Source of the DNA: Clytia hemisphaerica
Taxonomy: Eukaryota > Cnidaria > Hydrozoa > Leptothecata > Clytiidae
Assembly (NCBI GenBank): GCA_902728285.1
Contig: CACVBU010000731.1
Span: forward strand, 248,001-312,000
Length of the DNA stretch: 64,000 bases
Reading direction: 5' to 3'
Shown in pieces: positions 12,701 through 22,849 of this stretch; the first letter of the stretch is position 1, and each line of letters opens with the position of its first letter. The position numbers and the translations under genes are program-made. Under the pieces are notes generated by a model. The model had not been told where the DNA came from. It saw nothing but the letters and a program-made list of their open reading frames with translations, and did no database searches.

Positions 12701-13868
12701 CCACTCAAAATCAGACGAATTCATTTTTGCCATTGCTGACACAGTCTATGTCCTTATTTGTTTCATTTTTCGTCTGAGGATTAAACGAAATGAACGAACA
12801 AACACATGAAGAATCTACAAAATGAAGATATTAACCTGTCAAACCGTATGAATCATTGTGATCATTGTGATTGAAAAGTAAAAATATACGCGATAAGGCA
12901 CTTGAATCCTGATCTGAAACATAAATACATCATTATACCTTTTCGATAGCACTTAAAGTGGAGTTTCGAATCAAACCAACTGACAGATGAATTTGTTTGT
13001 GTTCTTGAGCAGTCCCTTTTGGTAAATCCTAAAACATTAAGATATCATGTTTAACAACTACAAATTTTTAAAACCATTGATTGTTAACTTATCATGACGA
13101 ATAGTTGGCTGTCAAGACTAAATTAAAAATTCTTTTCAATGGTTGGTCAGCTAAAACTGAAATTTAACCCAAAGATTCTTTCGTAATGACCATGGTCCAT
13201 TAACTATCAAAAAAGAACTTAATTTGATTTGTAAATGTGAAGAACATATATATCAACTTACGTCTGTATTCCCAGTCTTGCTGAGTAGTATGACTTGTTT
13301 GGCATGCGCACTGTAGGCTTTCTGAAGTTTTTGGAAGTGTGAACAATTCCCTTCCGTGGAAATGAATGAGGAAACTTCCATTGCATTCTCAGTATAATCT
13401 GAACAACCAGTTTCATCTTTTGGAAACAAAACTGTCAGCTTTTCCTGAAAAGAAAAATCGATAAAATTCATTTAATCCAGGATATTTGCAGCCTTTGAAA
13501 GTTATGATAAAATACATCCAAAGAATATCCATGCAATACCATATAATATTTCACATTATAGTAAAAGACTTTCAGACATTGGAAACTATTTGTAGCTCTT
13601 TGAAAACTTTATTAAAAACTGACTTTAAAGTAGTCAATTTATTGGAAATAAATAATTTATTTAAAGAACCAATTTATTAGGGTATTTTCCTCTGCCAAAA
13701 CCTATGATACAAAGTACTAAAATTTTGCATTTTATTACTTACAGTCTTTTCAACTGTTGTGGGAATAGCTGCGTAATAAGGATTGTAAACAGCACATATA
13801 TCAGCTGATCCAGATTCACCTTGTAAATGTAAAATTGCAAGTTGAACACTTCCAAGTGAGTATTGAAT
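3634..13868 (-). CDS. SPPL2: Signal peptide peptidase-like protein, SPPL2 type (intramembrane aspartyl protease)
   Basis: GxGD-type aspartyl protease that cuts type II membrane proteins within the bilayer of endosomal, lysosomal or Golgi membranes (known of the family). Eleven exons join in phase with GT-AG borders: 13743-13868, 13262-13444, 12939-13028, 12490-12629, 11482-11723, 10820-10943, 6737-6927, 6162-6281, 5539-5619, 4655-4809, 3634-3756. With the proposed first exon the protein is 537 residues, close to vertebrate SPPL2. A lumenal protease-associated domain (residues about 14-146) is followed by nine predicted membrane segments. Catalytic motifs are Y354-D355 (YD), G411-F-G-D414 (GxGD) and P466-A-L468 (PAL); none is missing. 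The C-terminal tail is acidic and Asn/Gln-rich. Choice of SPPL2 over SPP or SPPL3 rests on the protease-associated domain and on similarity around RCRIPENNLP and KTIRLP. An unrelated small gene lies on the other strand in the 6927-10820 intron. Confidence 0.93.
4655..4809 (-). CDS. SPPL2: SPPL2 exon with the PAL motif
   Basis: Encodes the eighth and ninth membrane segments, with KEGQPALLYLAP carrying the conserved PAL motif that shapes the active site, and the following RGELKNLWRGR juxtamembrane stretch. The acceptor tract is a T8 run ending CAG. Transposon sequence begins only 21 bases beyond the acceptor AG. Confidence 0.93.
4833..5019. mobile_element. 187-bp MITE, TA-flanked, beside a splice acceptor
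   Basis: The inverted ends are GGCCATTTCACAGTCG and its complement CGACTGTGAAATGGCC, each bounded by TA. It lies in the SPPL2 intron and ends 21 bases before the acceptor AG of the PAL exon. It therefore occupies the normal branch-point zone. Confidence 0.85.
5107..5205. repeat. Long inverted repeat (hairpin)
   Basis: Two arms of about 38 bases around CGACCTCTTACGTGTCTTTT and its complement are separated by roughly 20 bases, with one or two mismatches. It lies in an SPPL2 intron. It could be a small fold-back MITE; the target duplication is unclear. Confidence 0.75.
5539..5619 (-). CDS. SPPL2: SPPL2 exon between GxGD and PAL exons
   Basis: Encodes GLFVAFNHNFDVLAKTKYK and a short hydrophobic stretch. 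It matches the loop and membrane segment that follow GxGD in SPPL2 proteins. Both borders are phase 1. Confidence 0.9.
   Translation of the reverse strand, partial: AYLWRSIIISMFLQRPNTKSTSWLLA
6162..6281 (-). CDS. SPPL2: SPPL2 exon with catalytic GxGD motif
   Basis: Encodes KLP-like EQLPMVIRIPKIV, then ERPYSLLGFGDILLPG. The Asp of GFGD (residue 414) is the second catalytic aspartate. Borders are phase 1 on both sides. Confidence 0.95.
6737..6927 (-). CDS. SPPL2: SPPL2 exon with catalytic YD motif
   Basis: Encodes WILQDFLGVCFCISLIKTIR and then the membrane segment with LLLYDIFFVFITPF. The Asp of YD (residue 355) is the first catalytic aspartate. The exon ends with SVMVEVATG, also typical of SPPL2. 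Confidence 0.95.
7200..7400. repeat. Diverged relative of the poly-G/C-ended hAT-type element
   Basis: Contains degraded versions of phrases found in the four young copies (GGCAAAATTGGGTACGG, CCGCTGGTCA, GACAGGGTCC). The ends are no longer clear. It lies in the SPPL2 intron, and a similar degraded copy lies at 25.72-26.15 kb. Confidence 0.4.
8301..8310 (+). promoter_or_regulatory. TATA box of the nested peptide gene
   Basis: TATAAAAAGA lies 100 bases before the start codon of the nested peptide gene. This spacing would place transcription start near 8330 with a 5'UTR of about 70 bases. Confidence 0.55.
8401..8935 (+). CDS. Nested gene for a small secreted peptide precursor
   Basis: Two exons (8401-8473 and 8736-8935) joined by a GTAAGT-TTTCAG intron encode 90 residues. 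Residues 1-20 are a classic signal peptide (MNRFIVLAALATIFIVSLEA). The mature part has two cysteines (22 and 42) that could form one disulfide ring. It then has SVFGKR at residues 52-57, a Gly-Lys-Arg signal that would release a C-terminal Phe-amide, and further basic sites (QKR at 77-79, RRRK at 83-86). The acidic stretch between looks like a spacer. I do not recognise the family; candidate neuropeptide/hormone or other secreted regulator. It lies wholly within an SPPL2 intron on the opposite strand, with its own TATA box and polyadenylation signal. Confidence 0.75.
9074..9079 (+). terminator. AATAAA polyadenylation signal of the nested peptide gene
   Basis: The hexamer lies about 140 bases after the stop codon. 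It is followed within 30 bases by a GT-rich stretch. Confidence 0.55.
9219..9990. repeat. Tandem repeat, three unequal copies
   Basis: A unit starting GACGAAAAAAAATTT and running through CTTCAGCCACATTTTA and GCAATTTTGCACCAAGTCC recurs at about 9219, 9534 and 9713. The middle copy lacks the distal part (GGGCTCCGTCACTTTT) found in the outer two. No coding potential. Confidence 0.75.
10820..10943 (-). CDS. SPPL2: SPPL2 exon with the CRIPENNLP motif
   Basis: Encodes RCRIPENNLPLFNERFEI and a membrane segment ending VVIRNE. This is a well-conserved SPPL2 stretch just before the YD region. The acceptor is TTTTTAG. Confidence 0.92.
11482..11723 (-). CDS. SPPL2: SPPL2 exon, second and third membrane segments
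   Basis: Encodes an acidic cytoplasmic loop (SEIEAEKLEKNGG...EDNEMGE) followed by two hydrophobic segments with LLLLYFFYKYLIYVVIGLF, a pattern typical of SPPL2 proteins. The donor is GTAAGA. Confidence 0.9.
12490..12629 (-). CDS. SPPL2: SPPL2 exon, first membrane segment after the lumenal domain
   Basis: Encodes YHPHDPVFDPNLVVIWVIAT and the rest of a membrane helix ending in GAYWCGL. It corresponds to the first transmembrane helix of SPPL2. Phase 0 in, phase 2 out. Confidence 0.88.
12939..13868 (-). CDS. SPPL2: SPPL2 exons for the lumenal protease-associated domain
   Basis: Three phase-0 exons (13743-13868, 13262-13444, 12939-13028) encode about 133 residues. They include ICAVYNPYYAAIP, the Cys pair around GNCSHFQKLQKAYSAHAKQV, and IHLSVGLI. 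The arrangement (CxxYNP, GNCxFxxK-like core, then an IPVxLI-like strand) fits the protease-associated fold of SPPL2 ectodomains. Confidence 0.85.
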
Positions 13869-14006
13869 CTGAAAGACAAATATGCATATTTTCTACATAA
13901 ACCGAAAAATTTTATTCATTGTAGTCAGGTTCCATCAACAACAGTCTTCTTTCAAATCAAAATATGACTGTCAATAAATATGGAAATTGGTAGCTTGTTT
14001 AAAATA

Positions 14007-14308
14007 CCTTATTGGAACTAATTTTTCGCAGGAATTTATTTAAGCGTTTTTTGAGGTTTGTCGTCAAAATTGCGAAAATTTGAACCCGCGAAAAATTTCG
14101 AGAGTTAACAACAGCGAAAATTAATCCCCACGAAGTACAATTTTTCCAATTTTATCAAAAAATTTGAATAATTCCTAGGAAAATGAAAGAAATTTATCCA
14201 TAAAAGGGCAAAACGGCAAAAGACAAAAACCCGTGAAATACAATTTTTTGGATATTTTTTTTCAACAGAGTTATTAGTTCCCGAGAAAATTAGTTCCAAT
14301 AAGTAAGG
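14007..14308. mobile_element. MITE, CCTTATTGGAACTAA ends, TA-flanked
   Basis: Ends of about 22 bp, CCTTA-TTGGAACTAATTTT and its complement, are bounded by TA. The interior is rich in TTTCGCGAA-like words. It lies in proposed SPPL2 intron 1. A diverged relative lies at 36.69-36.89 kb. Confidence 0.75.
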
Positions 14309-15866
14309 TATACAGCTTTGATAAAATTTACAGTTTATCTTTGCAGAAGTTTTTCCAACAAGTTAGCAATGCCAGGAGATTCTCTCATTGCATGTAGAAA
14401 ATAACTAATGAGTTTTCATGAGGATCAAATATTTAAAAAGTCATCTTTTCGAATCGATCTTACATTTCAATTCACTAACGTGCTATTAATGACTTGCCTG
14501 CAGCCTACATTATTTTAAGGCACTTGTCATAAAAGGTCGTAAATATAGAAAATCTCATCATTCTTTCCTGTCAAAAAGGAGTGGTTACAAAATGGTCAAT
14601 AAGACTCCTTTAGAATAAGGGAGGAGTATTCCAGCAAATTTTTATCACAGCAAATTAACATTACACTTAGAACTTAGAGTATGAAAACAAAATTATGATA
14701 TGTAAATATTAGACCAGCTGTTTCGCAACACGTAGTAAAAACAAGTGTTCTGCCACTAAAAATCAGGTCCAAAAGTTTGAAATATGACATTGTTTTCTTG
14801 TGCAATTCTAAGGGGAATAATTTTTTGTCAGCTGAATTAGGGTTATACTATACTGGAATTTGGTCTGATATGGTGACAACTCCCTCGTTATCTCAACATC
14901 CTTCCTTAGGGATTTGAGAAATATTGAAAAAGAAAAGAATTGCAGAAAAACTGATTGAAAAATTTTTTTCTTCTCTGACTGCTAAGTAAAGAAACAATTG
15001 TGATGCTGACCTTCTTTATTGTTGTTGTCTAAAGACGGTTGACAGAATTAGAAGGGGATATATTGTCGCATCAAAATAAAAAAGCTTTTTAAGTCCAAAA
15101 TTGGAAAATTGAGTTATGACCATATCGATGCTTTACGCCCCATTTTTTATAAATTTGTTGGCTTAAATCAAACAAAAACCAACCTAAACAGACCTAATTT
15201 CAACCCTTTGGATCCGCGCTGACCCGTCAAAAACAAACTACCATAAAATCTGATTAGGTTGCTAGATTTTTATGAAATTTTCACCAAAGATGGTCTCAAG
15301 AAAATATACCCTTCTGAAAACAATGTGTTTTGAGTAGTTTGAAAGAGCAAAAGTATTGAATTTTTCTGTCTCTATCACAGGTTAAAATAGGCGTACTAAT
15401 TTTCTAAGGAAAAATTATCCATTTTTAGCACTTTTGACTTCCAGCTTCTTACAATATCTTGGAAAGTAGACAAGCTTCTTCAAATATTTTTTCTGCATTT
15501 GGTCAGTACTAAATTTGGTCTTATTTGTGTGGATATTTGGAGTCTAAACTCAACTAATCAACTCTTCAGATGACTCCAAAGTTGAAAATTGACAAAAAGA
15601 AAATATTTTTCAGAAAATTTGGTTGCTAGGCAACCTAGGCTGGTTGTTAGGAGCAAAATATCATTAACTTTCGAATATGTATTCAGACTCAATATATAAA
15701 TTTATAGTTTTACAGGTGTATATAAAACTATAAAAAAGTCATTCTTCATCGCATTCGCCTAGGTGTCAAGGAACCTACCAAAATAATGTGCGGATCGAAA
15801 GGGTTAAGCTTTTAGAAAAATAAAAATTTTACTTTTCACTTTATTTTCAGGGTAAAAAAGGCTTAA
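14309..15866. other. Intron 1 of SPPL2: no gene seen
   Basis: AT-rich DNA with short open frames only. No RNA gene recognised. Confidence 0.35.
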
Positions 15867-16477
15867 AGGGGGTCTGGAAATCATCACTAAACTGATAATG
15901 AAATATGAAAGAGCTCATTAAGACGATTCTAAAAATATATGGTTTATAGGGGCTTACTCTTTTCTATACCGAATAACAGCTGTTTGAAAATTCTTTGTAG
16001 TTTCTATGGTTATAAAAAACGTATGACGTAGTGAATACGAGTAGGTTTCTTATTACATAAAGTAAAAAAGACAAATAAACAGCACAGTGTTTTAGTTTTT
16101 TATCTGTCACGTTGAGAAGAAAGAAGAAGTTTGTAAAAAATGTCTACAACTAGTAGTTTATCCGCATCACTAGATAGCAGCTCAGACGAGTCCTTTGACG
16201 ATTGTTGTCTCTAGTGAAACTCAGAAAAATCAGAAAAACTCAGAAAAATAATATAATAATTTAATACTTTCCCCTTCGCTTTCATTACGTCACGAAATAG
16301 AGGGGTCGGAGTGTCTTGCTCTCCTTTGTAGAGCCGAAAATGAGCAAACTTTTAAGCTTCATAATTAGATAAATAAAACAGATTTTTGAATCGTTCTTTT
16401 TTTGTTTGATTGCATTTTTTCTGCTCTATGATTTAGGCAAAAAAGTGCAGGGGCTAAATGCAAACCTCAATTCCCCT
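15867..16477. mobile_element. TTAA-flanked piggyBac-like deletion derivative
   Basis: The element begins AGGGG and ends CCCCT, with TTAA directly outside each end, the piggyBac target signature. The matched inverted ends are very short, so the call is moderate. Inside are a TATA box (16011), a 24-codon open frame rich in Ser and Asp (16140) and an AATAAA signal (near 16373). This is what an internal deletion keeping the start of a transposase transcription unit would leave. Confidence 0.45.
16140..16214 (+). pseudogene. Mini-ORF, possible truncated piggyBac transposase start
   Basis: Encodes MSTTSSLSASLDSSSDESFD plus DCCL, 24 residues. It is preceded by AAAAA at the start codon and a TATAAAAAAC box 129 bases upstream. 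PiggyBac transposases commonly begin with a Ser/Asp/Glu-rich acidic stretch, so a remnant N-terminus is plausible. The peptide itself is too short to prove it. Confidence 0.3.
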
Positions 16478-17887
16478 TTAAATCACATCATCAAATCACA
16501 TCATCGCCTTTTCCAAAAACAACTTTGGTCTTAAGGTTTATTTATTAACACAAAAATATTGCAAATGTTAATGATTTTTAAGGAACAATTATTTAAAGTC
16601 AATTTTCTCAAAAGAACAAAAATGGACTTGAAGCAGCTTGAAGCTTTTTTTATTTTGATGCGACGAATGGCCAACTGTACTGTACTGTACTTTTGTACCA
16701 TCACTGGTGATCTCAAGCTTGAGTTAATGTCTAATGTCCAATGGCATGATATAATGATAATATTATAGCAAGGTTCTCCTCCGAATAAATGGTTGATATT
16801 ACTTTGTGAATATGGAAAGTGTTTTAAGTTTTTCAGATGGTAAAATAAGATTTATAAAAGTTCTTAGTTAGTTATAAACAGTCAATGAATGGTGTATAAT
16901 TTACAGTGTAGTGGATGTCTGGATGGCAAGTATTTCGTTTGGTTAAAAGAAAAGTTATAAATTTTCACTTTATTAGGTATTTTTAATTACTTTTATTTTC
17001 AATATCATGATAATGTATAAGAAATAAAAGTAAGAATAAGAATAAGAAATTAAATCTTTATAAATTAAAAAAAAAAGTTACTAAACTAAAAAGATAAAAA
17101 GGATTTATATAAGGTTGGTTTGTCTGGATTGATTCTAGAGAGATATTGAGTGTGGTTAATTGGACGATGAGGTGTTACTAAATTTTTGGTGGCTTTTGGC
17201 TAAGTTTTATAGTCTATCTGTCATTGATGGAATTTTTGCTTCTTCAAGCATATCCGTGATTCTTGTCTATCTAGGCTTGTTCAAGATAATTCTTAGAGCT
17301 TGGTTTTGAATCTTTTCTGATCTGTAAAATTACCAATACCCTGTGTTTATTTCCAGAAAATTGGATATATGAATTTTGTTCTGACTGGTCATTTCTTTCT
17401 TACATATTTTGAATATTATTTAACAGAAGAAATGCAGTCGCCGTTTCAATTTGCCTTTTGCCATTTTTAATTTAAGGTTAAATTAGCCTGCTATGCCTAA
17501 GACATCATATCCTATTTACACTGGGTCTGGAAAACCCATTACAAATGCACGTAGCCTGTGCAATAGAACTTTTGCTATACACAATACCATGTTGAATAAA
17601 TTAAAAACTCCAGCCCACTCTGGCAGTATCAAAATAACAAGGTATGTCGGCATTACACACAAGTCACAGTTTACACCAGTACACTAAAACCTTGTTGTTT
17701 CTAATGCCAAAAATCTTTAATGTTAACACCAATTGAAATACTGTCTTTGAATGACTAATTACCAGCATACATTTTGTTAATGATAATTGAATATATGATT
17801 TGTCTTTTACATTACAAGTGTTGCCTAGGGAAAGTAATGAAAGTAATGCTGAAGTAATTTGTAATTCAATAGACCTTTTTGTATTAA
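16478..17887. other. Intron 1 of SPPL2: no gene seen
   Basis: AT-rich sequence with no convincing coding exon or repeat structure. Confidence 0.35.
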
Positions 17888-18106
17888 AGGGACATTAAAG
17901 TTGTAAAATGTAAACATTGCGCGAACCACGTGTGATTAAAGAGAACAATTAAAATCACGTGTCCAAAACAAACTTGTAAAACAATTTAACAATCAAAATT
18001 AGCCATATTTGGTTTGATTTTTTATTTTGACATGTGACATTTGTTTTGATTTTGTATCTGCTGCATACAGTTTGTTTACAAATTTCGCAAGTACTGTTAT
18101 GTCCCT
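17888..18106. mobile_element. piggyBac-type MITE, TTAA-flanked, copy 1
   Basis: 219 bp with AGGGACAT...ATGTCCCT ends, each bounded by TTAA. A second copy lies at 61519-61745, alike over most of its length (shared words include AACATTGCGCGAACCACGTG). No coding capacity. Confidence 0.85.
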
Positions 18107-18743
18107 TTAAATTCCCCAATTCCCACCAAATAAAATTTTTTGAAAATATAATCTCTTTTTGAAGGTGTTTATGCATTTTTTTTGCTGTTTTTACATTTTT
18201 TTTGCTGTTTTTACATTATTTTTGTTGTTTTTACGCCATTTTAAGGATAAATTTTTCAGCAAACGTCAAATTAAACTCCCATTAAATTTAGTTTTTTTTG
18301 TCCATCCGCCAAATTAAATTTCCCCTAAAAAACTTTTTTGGCCATTCGCCCAAATTTCTTCTTTTGTCTTCATAGAATCTTTAAATGGATTTAAATCAGA
18401 ATATGTTGTGTACTGTATTATATGTTTTTCTTTTTATAAGCATATATCTCCCTCTACATCATCAGGCTTGCATTATGCTTAGCATTCTATTGTTTTCAAA
18501 CAATAGAGCCAATGTTTAGATACCAAAAACTGAGCCTGCATGACTTTTAAAAGTATTTTGAATATTTGAAGTTGCAAGACATACACTGAGGATGGGGACG
18601 TACAGTACTGTGAGAGGTCCCAAATCCGACACCACTGCCTAAATCCGATGGGGTCTTTCAAAGATACAAACTAAAATAAAAACAAACCTTTCGCTGTGAT
18701 GCAACGAAGATACCAAAGTGTCAGCTAAACTGAGAGATTTGAT

Positions 18744-19415
18744 ACACTGACAGTATAGACCTAGCTCTTCACACAAAAATTACGGGAAACGCATGTTTGG
18801 ACTTTGTACCCTATGCTGCACTCAAGCACTTAAGCCAAAGTCCCGCAAAGGCAGGACAAAAATCAGTTTTTTGAAGTTTGCAAAAAAACGCCACATAGAA
18901 GATCTTTCAACTTCAGTATGTGAATAGAGCAGTAAAAAATACAACTTTTTATTTTTCCTTTTTTTTGCAAAAGTTCTAAGAATGAAAATAAAGGGATAAT
19001 GACCTTATGGCTATAAAGGGATAATGACAATTGAATACTATCCATTGATGACCCGCGGCACTATCGTAAAGCTAGAATTGCTTCGCGTACTCTTCACTTG
19101 AGAAAATGATTGACAGTTTTTCACCCCGTGCAGGAGTTCCCGGAGCGTTCTCGGCTCAATCCCCGGACCGCGCTAAAAATGGTAGACTGAGCTGTGATAG
19201 ATCATTTCGATGGATGTTGTTGGAATGTTTACCAGGCTCTTGACAGAAAATCGTTTGTTTTATTGTCAATGATGACAGTGCAGTTATTAATTTTGTTAGA
19301 TCTGACAAATTGATGTTTGTAAGTGCACTTTATAGTTTTGATTCCAATTGAAGAATCATATTCTGGTTTTCATGTTATTAGATGCTGTTTTAGAGCTTTA
19401 GGTCTACACTGACTG
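18744..19415. repeat. Dispersed 0.65-kb repeat with inverted ends, copy 1
   Basis: Nearly collinear with 54552-55185 in the same orientation. Shared stretches include CTATGCTGCACTCAAGCACT and GAGTTC..GGAGCGTTCTCGGC. The outer ends are inverted (TAGACCTA at left, TAGGTCTACA at right), so it is probably a non-autonomous DNA transposon. I could not establish the target duplication. Confidence 0.7.
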
Positions 19416-20311
19416 AACCAATTGAACCAAATAACTATAATTGCTTCTTATAACAAAACATATTTTTTTATTGCAATGTGCACAACGTCATAAATGATAA
19501 CAGTAGCAACAGCATCATAAAAAGTAATGAGATGTTTTGATTTTCAAAAGCACACAAAATTATAAAAGAGGTCTGTGTACGAGCGTGCTCATTTTGAAAC
19601 GTTACGTAATCAAGCCTGGTTTTTATTACTTTACACTGGCACTTGGCTTGATTGCGGGCCTTCCGTAAATAAACATCTGGACTTATGGAAAGGGCGTTGA
19701 TAGTTGCCGCCTCATTGATTCGATGTTTATTATTCAAATTCTAAGTGCTACCGCATCCACCCTTTTTTCAGATTCGCGCCATTTTTGCAATTTAGTCTGT
19801 TTGTTTCTTGATGGAAACCAGCCCAAGTTGTTTCGTATTTTTCCCACACAAGTCACTTTTATTACAAAACTGTTATCGTTTTAAACATGAGCAACTGATT
19901 CAGAATAAAAGGTAATTATTTTTACAACTCACACTTTTTAATTACATTAATTGACATCTTGTCATTACAGCTATCTTGTTGAGATGTTTTGTCTCGAGAG
20001 TTCTAGCAATAGTTTATCGTTCAACTTGGAGAGGGAATGTTTATAAACATAGAAGTAGGATAGAAGTATCACAAAGTATATCGACAAAGAACCACTTGCG
20101 GCTCCACTGATAAGAGAAAGAAAGAAAGGGTCAAGATCGTTTGTTGCCAAAACATTTTATGTGTGACCTGGTCAAGTTCTCTAAACATTATGAAAATATT
20201 ATTCTTGTGGAAAAGACAAATTTCAAAGACAAGAAATACAAGCCAGGCTAAAAACAAAAATGTGTGTACCAGGTAAAAACTAAATAAAAAGGTTAAAATG
20301 TAAAAAGCAGA

Positions 20312-20610
20312 CCCGGGGGGGGTACTACCCTTGTCGACCGACGGGGGTGCTCCGCTGAGGTTCGAAAAATGGACCCTACGTGGGACTCGAAATTTGCGAA
20401 AAAAGTGACCCTGAATGGGACTGAAATTCCAAAATTTTCTCAAATTTTCTACTTTTTCCCCAAATTTTCCAAAAATAGGCACCCTACGAGGGACTGATTT
20501 TTCTATTTTGGTGTTTTTGCGACCCTACCTGGGACTCGTGGAGGTTAAAAAAGGTACCCTGACCAGCGGAGCATCCCCGTAACCCATTTTGCCCTAGTAC
20601 CCCCCCCGGG
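20312..20610. mobile_element. hAT-type MITE with poly-G/poly-C ends, copy 1
   Basis: Begins CCCGGGGGGGGTACTA and ends in the complement TAGTACCCCCCCCGGG. It is flanked by the perfect 8-bp duplication AAAGCAGA. The interior has CCGCTGAGGTTCGAAAAATG and repeated TGGGACT words. It lies about 100 bp from the proposed first SPPL2 exon. Confidence 0.93.
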
Positions 20611-20707
20611 AAAGCAGATTTCTACTAGATTTTTTAAACATAAGAAAAAGTAAAAAATAAACTTCAAAAAGGAGGGTCACAATGCTAATAAAAAGAAATT
20701 TAACTAC

Positions 20708-20746
20708 CTGAAATGCAAGCCATATCAACGAGGCTATTCGATTCAT
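20708..20746 (-). CDS. SPPL2: Proposed first coding exon of SPPL2 (signal peptide start)
   Basis: ATG in a good context (AAAAGATG) opens MNRIASLIWLAFQ, followed at once by a GTAGTT donor in phase 0. The next exon at 13868 enters in phase 0 with IQYSLGSVQLAIL, so together they form a hydrophobic N-terminus as expected for the SPPL2 signal peptide. Support is splice phase, hydrophobicity and position only; the 6.8-kb intron is long and other first exons are possible. Confidence 0.45.
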
Positions 20747-22849
20747 CTTTTAAACTGAAGAATTGCTGGTTTCTTCTCCTTTGTGAGATGGTTCAGTTTT
20801 TTATTTTTTCAACAGCTGACCAGCAGCCATTTTGGAAAGTTTGTTTACTTCGCTTGAATGCGCTTTTTTCAAGGAACCGGTGTAAAATATTGCGGAAAGA
20901 CCCGTGACCGGGTGAAATAATGAAAAACAAGAGCCGCAAAGATACTAGCCTATTAGACACGAAGAAAACCGCTTTTTTTATCGCGATTTAACGCTTAAAA
21001 CATAAAAAATTTGGTTTGTGGTGGGAAGGTATACTGGCTACAAAGATGCGAGATCAGTCGCGAGCTTAGCGTGTCTTTCAATTCCTTTCCTCCCTTCTAA
21101 TGAAGATGTATAAAAATCAGTTTTTTAACGTTTGCGTGGAGTCAATTTAGCTTTACAGACCCAGTCTTTAAAATAAAGACTGAAGCAGGGAACTGATTCT
21201 TTGTGGGCGATATGACATATGATATGATGCCCAGTAGACAATCTTCCTTTGAAGAACAAGTCAGAATTTAGAACCAAGTTGAGAACTTCCTTTTCTTTCA
21301 GTCATACCATATTTTCACAAAGCCTTCTTCTGGAAAAGATAACACTCAGTCTGATGTTTGCATTTTACATTATAGCTCCTTAACGAAAATAATTTCAAAG
21401 GGGGTTTGCAATTTCCGAAATACTGCGAATAATTTTTCTGAAATTTCCAAAATTCCGTAAAAAAAATTCTTGCAATTCCGATACCGATTTTTTTGGGTAT
21501 AATTTGATTTTTTTTGTATGAATTCCGAAAAAGGTGGTAAAAACTTTATAATACCGAAATTCCGAAGCAGAAATTCATAGATTTTCGATACCGAAACAAT
21601 TTCAGCATTCCAAAATACCGTACGCCCCACTTCAAAAGGCTATATCGAGATTTTTCTAAAACGACCAAATCGGTAGGCTTGTGCTTACTTAAAACCATGC
21701 AACTTTTGTTTACCATGCAGGGGGCGGTCGAGACGCAGTAGCTGCTAACCGTTCGGTACTTTCGAGTATAAAATTCCTGTTGTTTGTAGTTGATTTTCAT
21801 TCGTTGTTTACTTAGTCTTTTTTTCAGAGGTTCTGGGGTAGTATAGGTTTGACAATGTGTCAGCATCAGCATTTTTTTGCCGGTATCTCGCTTTTGAACG
21901 TGACCGGAATCAATTCTTTATCTATTCGGCGCGCAATCAGTGCAGAGAAAAGTAACCATGACGACAATCCAAGATCTTTAAGTTCAAAGTTGATATTTTT
22001 TTCGTGTCGTTGAAAGCACAAATCAGAAATATCATCAACGCTTTTTAAAAAGAGTCAGTGATAGAGATTCATAACATAAAGATTTGTCTATTAATTCGAT
22101 TCTATTGAAGTAACATTGCCATAATTAATAGTTTAGTAATTACTGTTATACATTTGATGGGAATCATGTAGAAAATTTCTTTCGAAAGAAACTCATTTCT
22201 TCTTGTACAATTACACGTGGAGGTTTCTGGGGAATTCATCAATAGTAAACATGTATATTGATACAGTCTGCTAGAAATTAAAATGATAATATTTTCTTTT
22301 CATCTTTGATTCTTTCTACAATGATTAGATTGACCCATGCGCAATAAAGTTTCTTTACTTGGTCCTCAGAGGTTGATATGTTCTTTGAAAGCAACCTCTG
22401 GTACTCAGGCTACTCGTACGCCACGCAGCCTGAAATGATTTTTTTCTTCTGAAAAACAATTTGCATCTCTACAATCAAATCTTAATGAGAAGGAAAATGG
22501 TCTTTTGTAGTTCAATTACTTTGAGATAATTAAGACCCCTTGTGAGTAAGCAATTAAGAAATAAAATGAAATTACTGTCACATTAGTCTGCATAATGAAC
22601 TTGGGTTGACCACATAAAATGGTTTTATAATAAGTATCATTTTGATATTATTAAAGATTGCCAAATGTTGGAGACAGACCACTTTTTGAAATACTGGTTG
22701 CTGTTGTTGTAGTTGCTGAAAAAGTTTGAACACTTATGACGATACAAAGAAACATATAGGGCAAAGTGGTTATTGAGTGAAAGGTCGTAGATTTGGTTGT
22801 ATAATAGAATAAAACAAATTCAATACAAATTTCAATACGTGCAACCACA
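20747..22849. other. Intergenic; A/T-rich repeats at 21.37-21.64 kb
   Basis: Holds an element-like stretch with many CCGAAAT/ATTCCGAA words near 21.37-21.64 kb. A block at about 21.9-22.43 kb reappears inverted near 37.1-37.29 kb (shared CAGAGGTTGATATGTTCTTT). No gene is recognised. Confidence 0.4.

Noticed and set aside
20069-20482. 137-residue minus frame as an alternative SPPL2 first exon
   Set aside because: Most of it lies in a hAT-type MITE and its end has no usable donor in phase.
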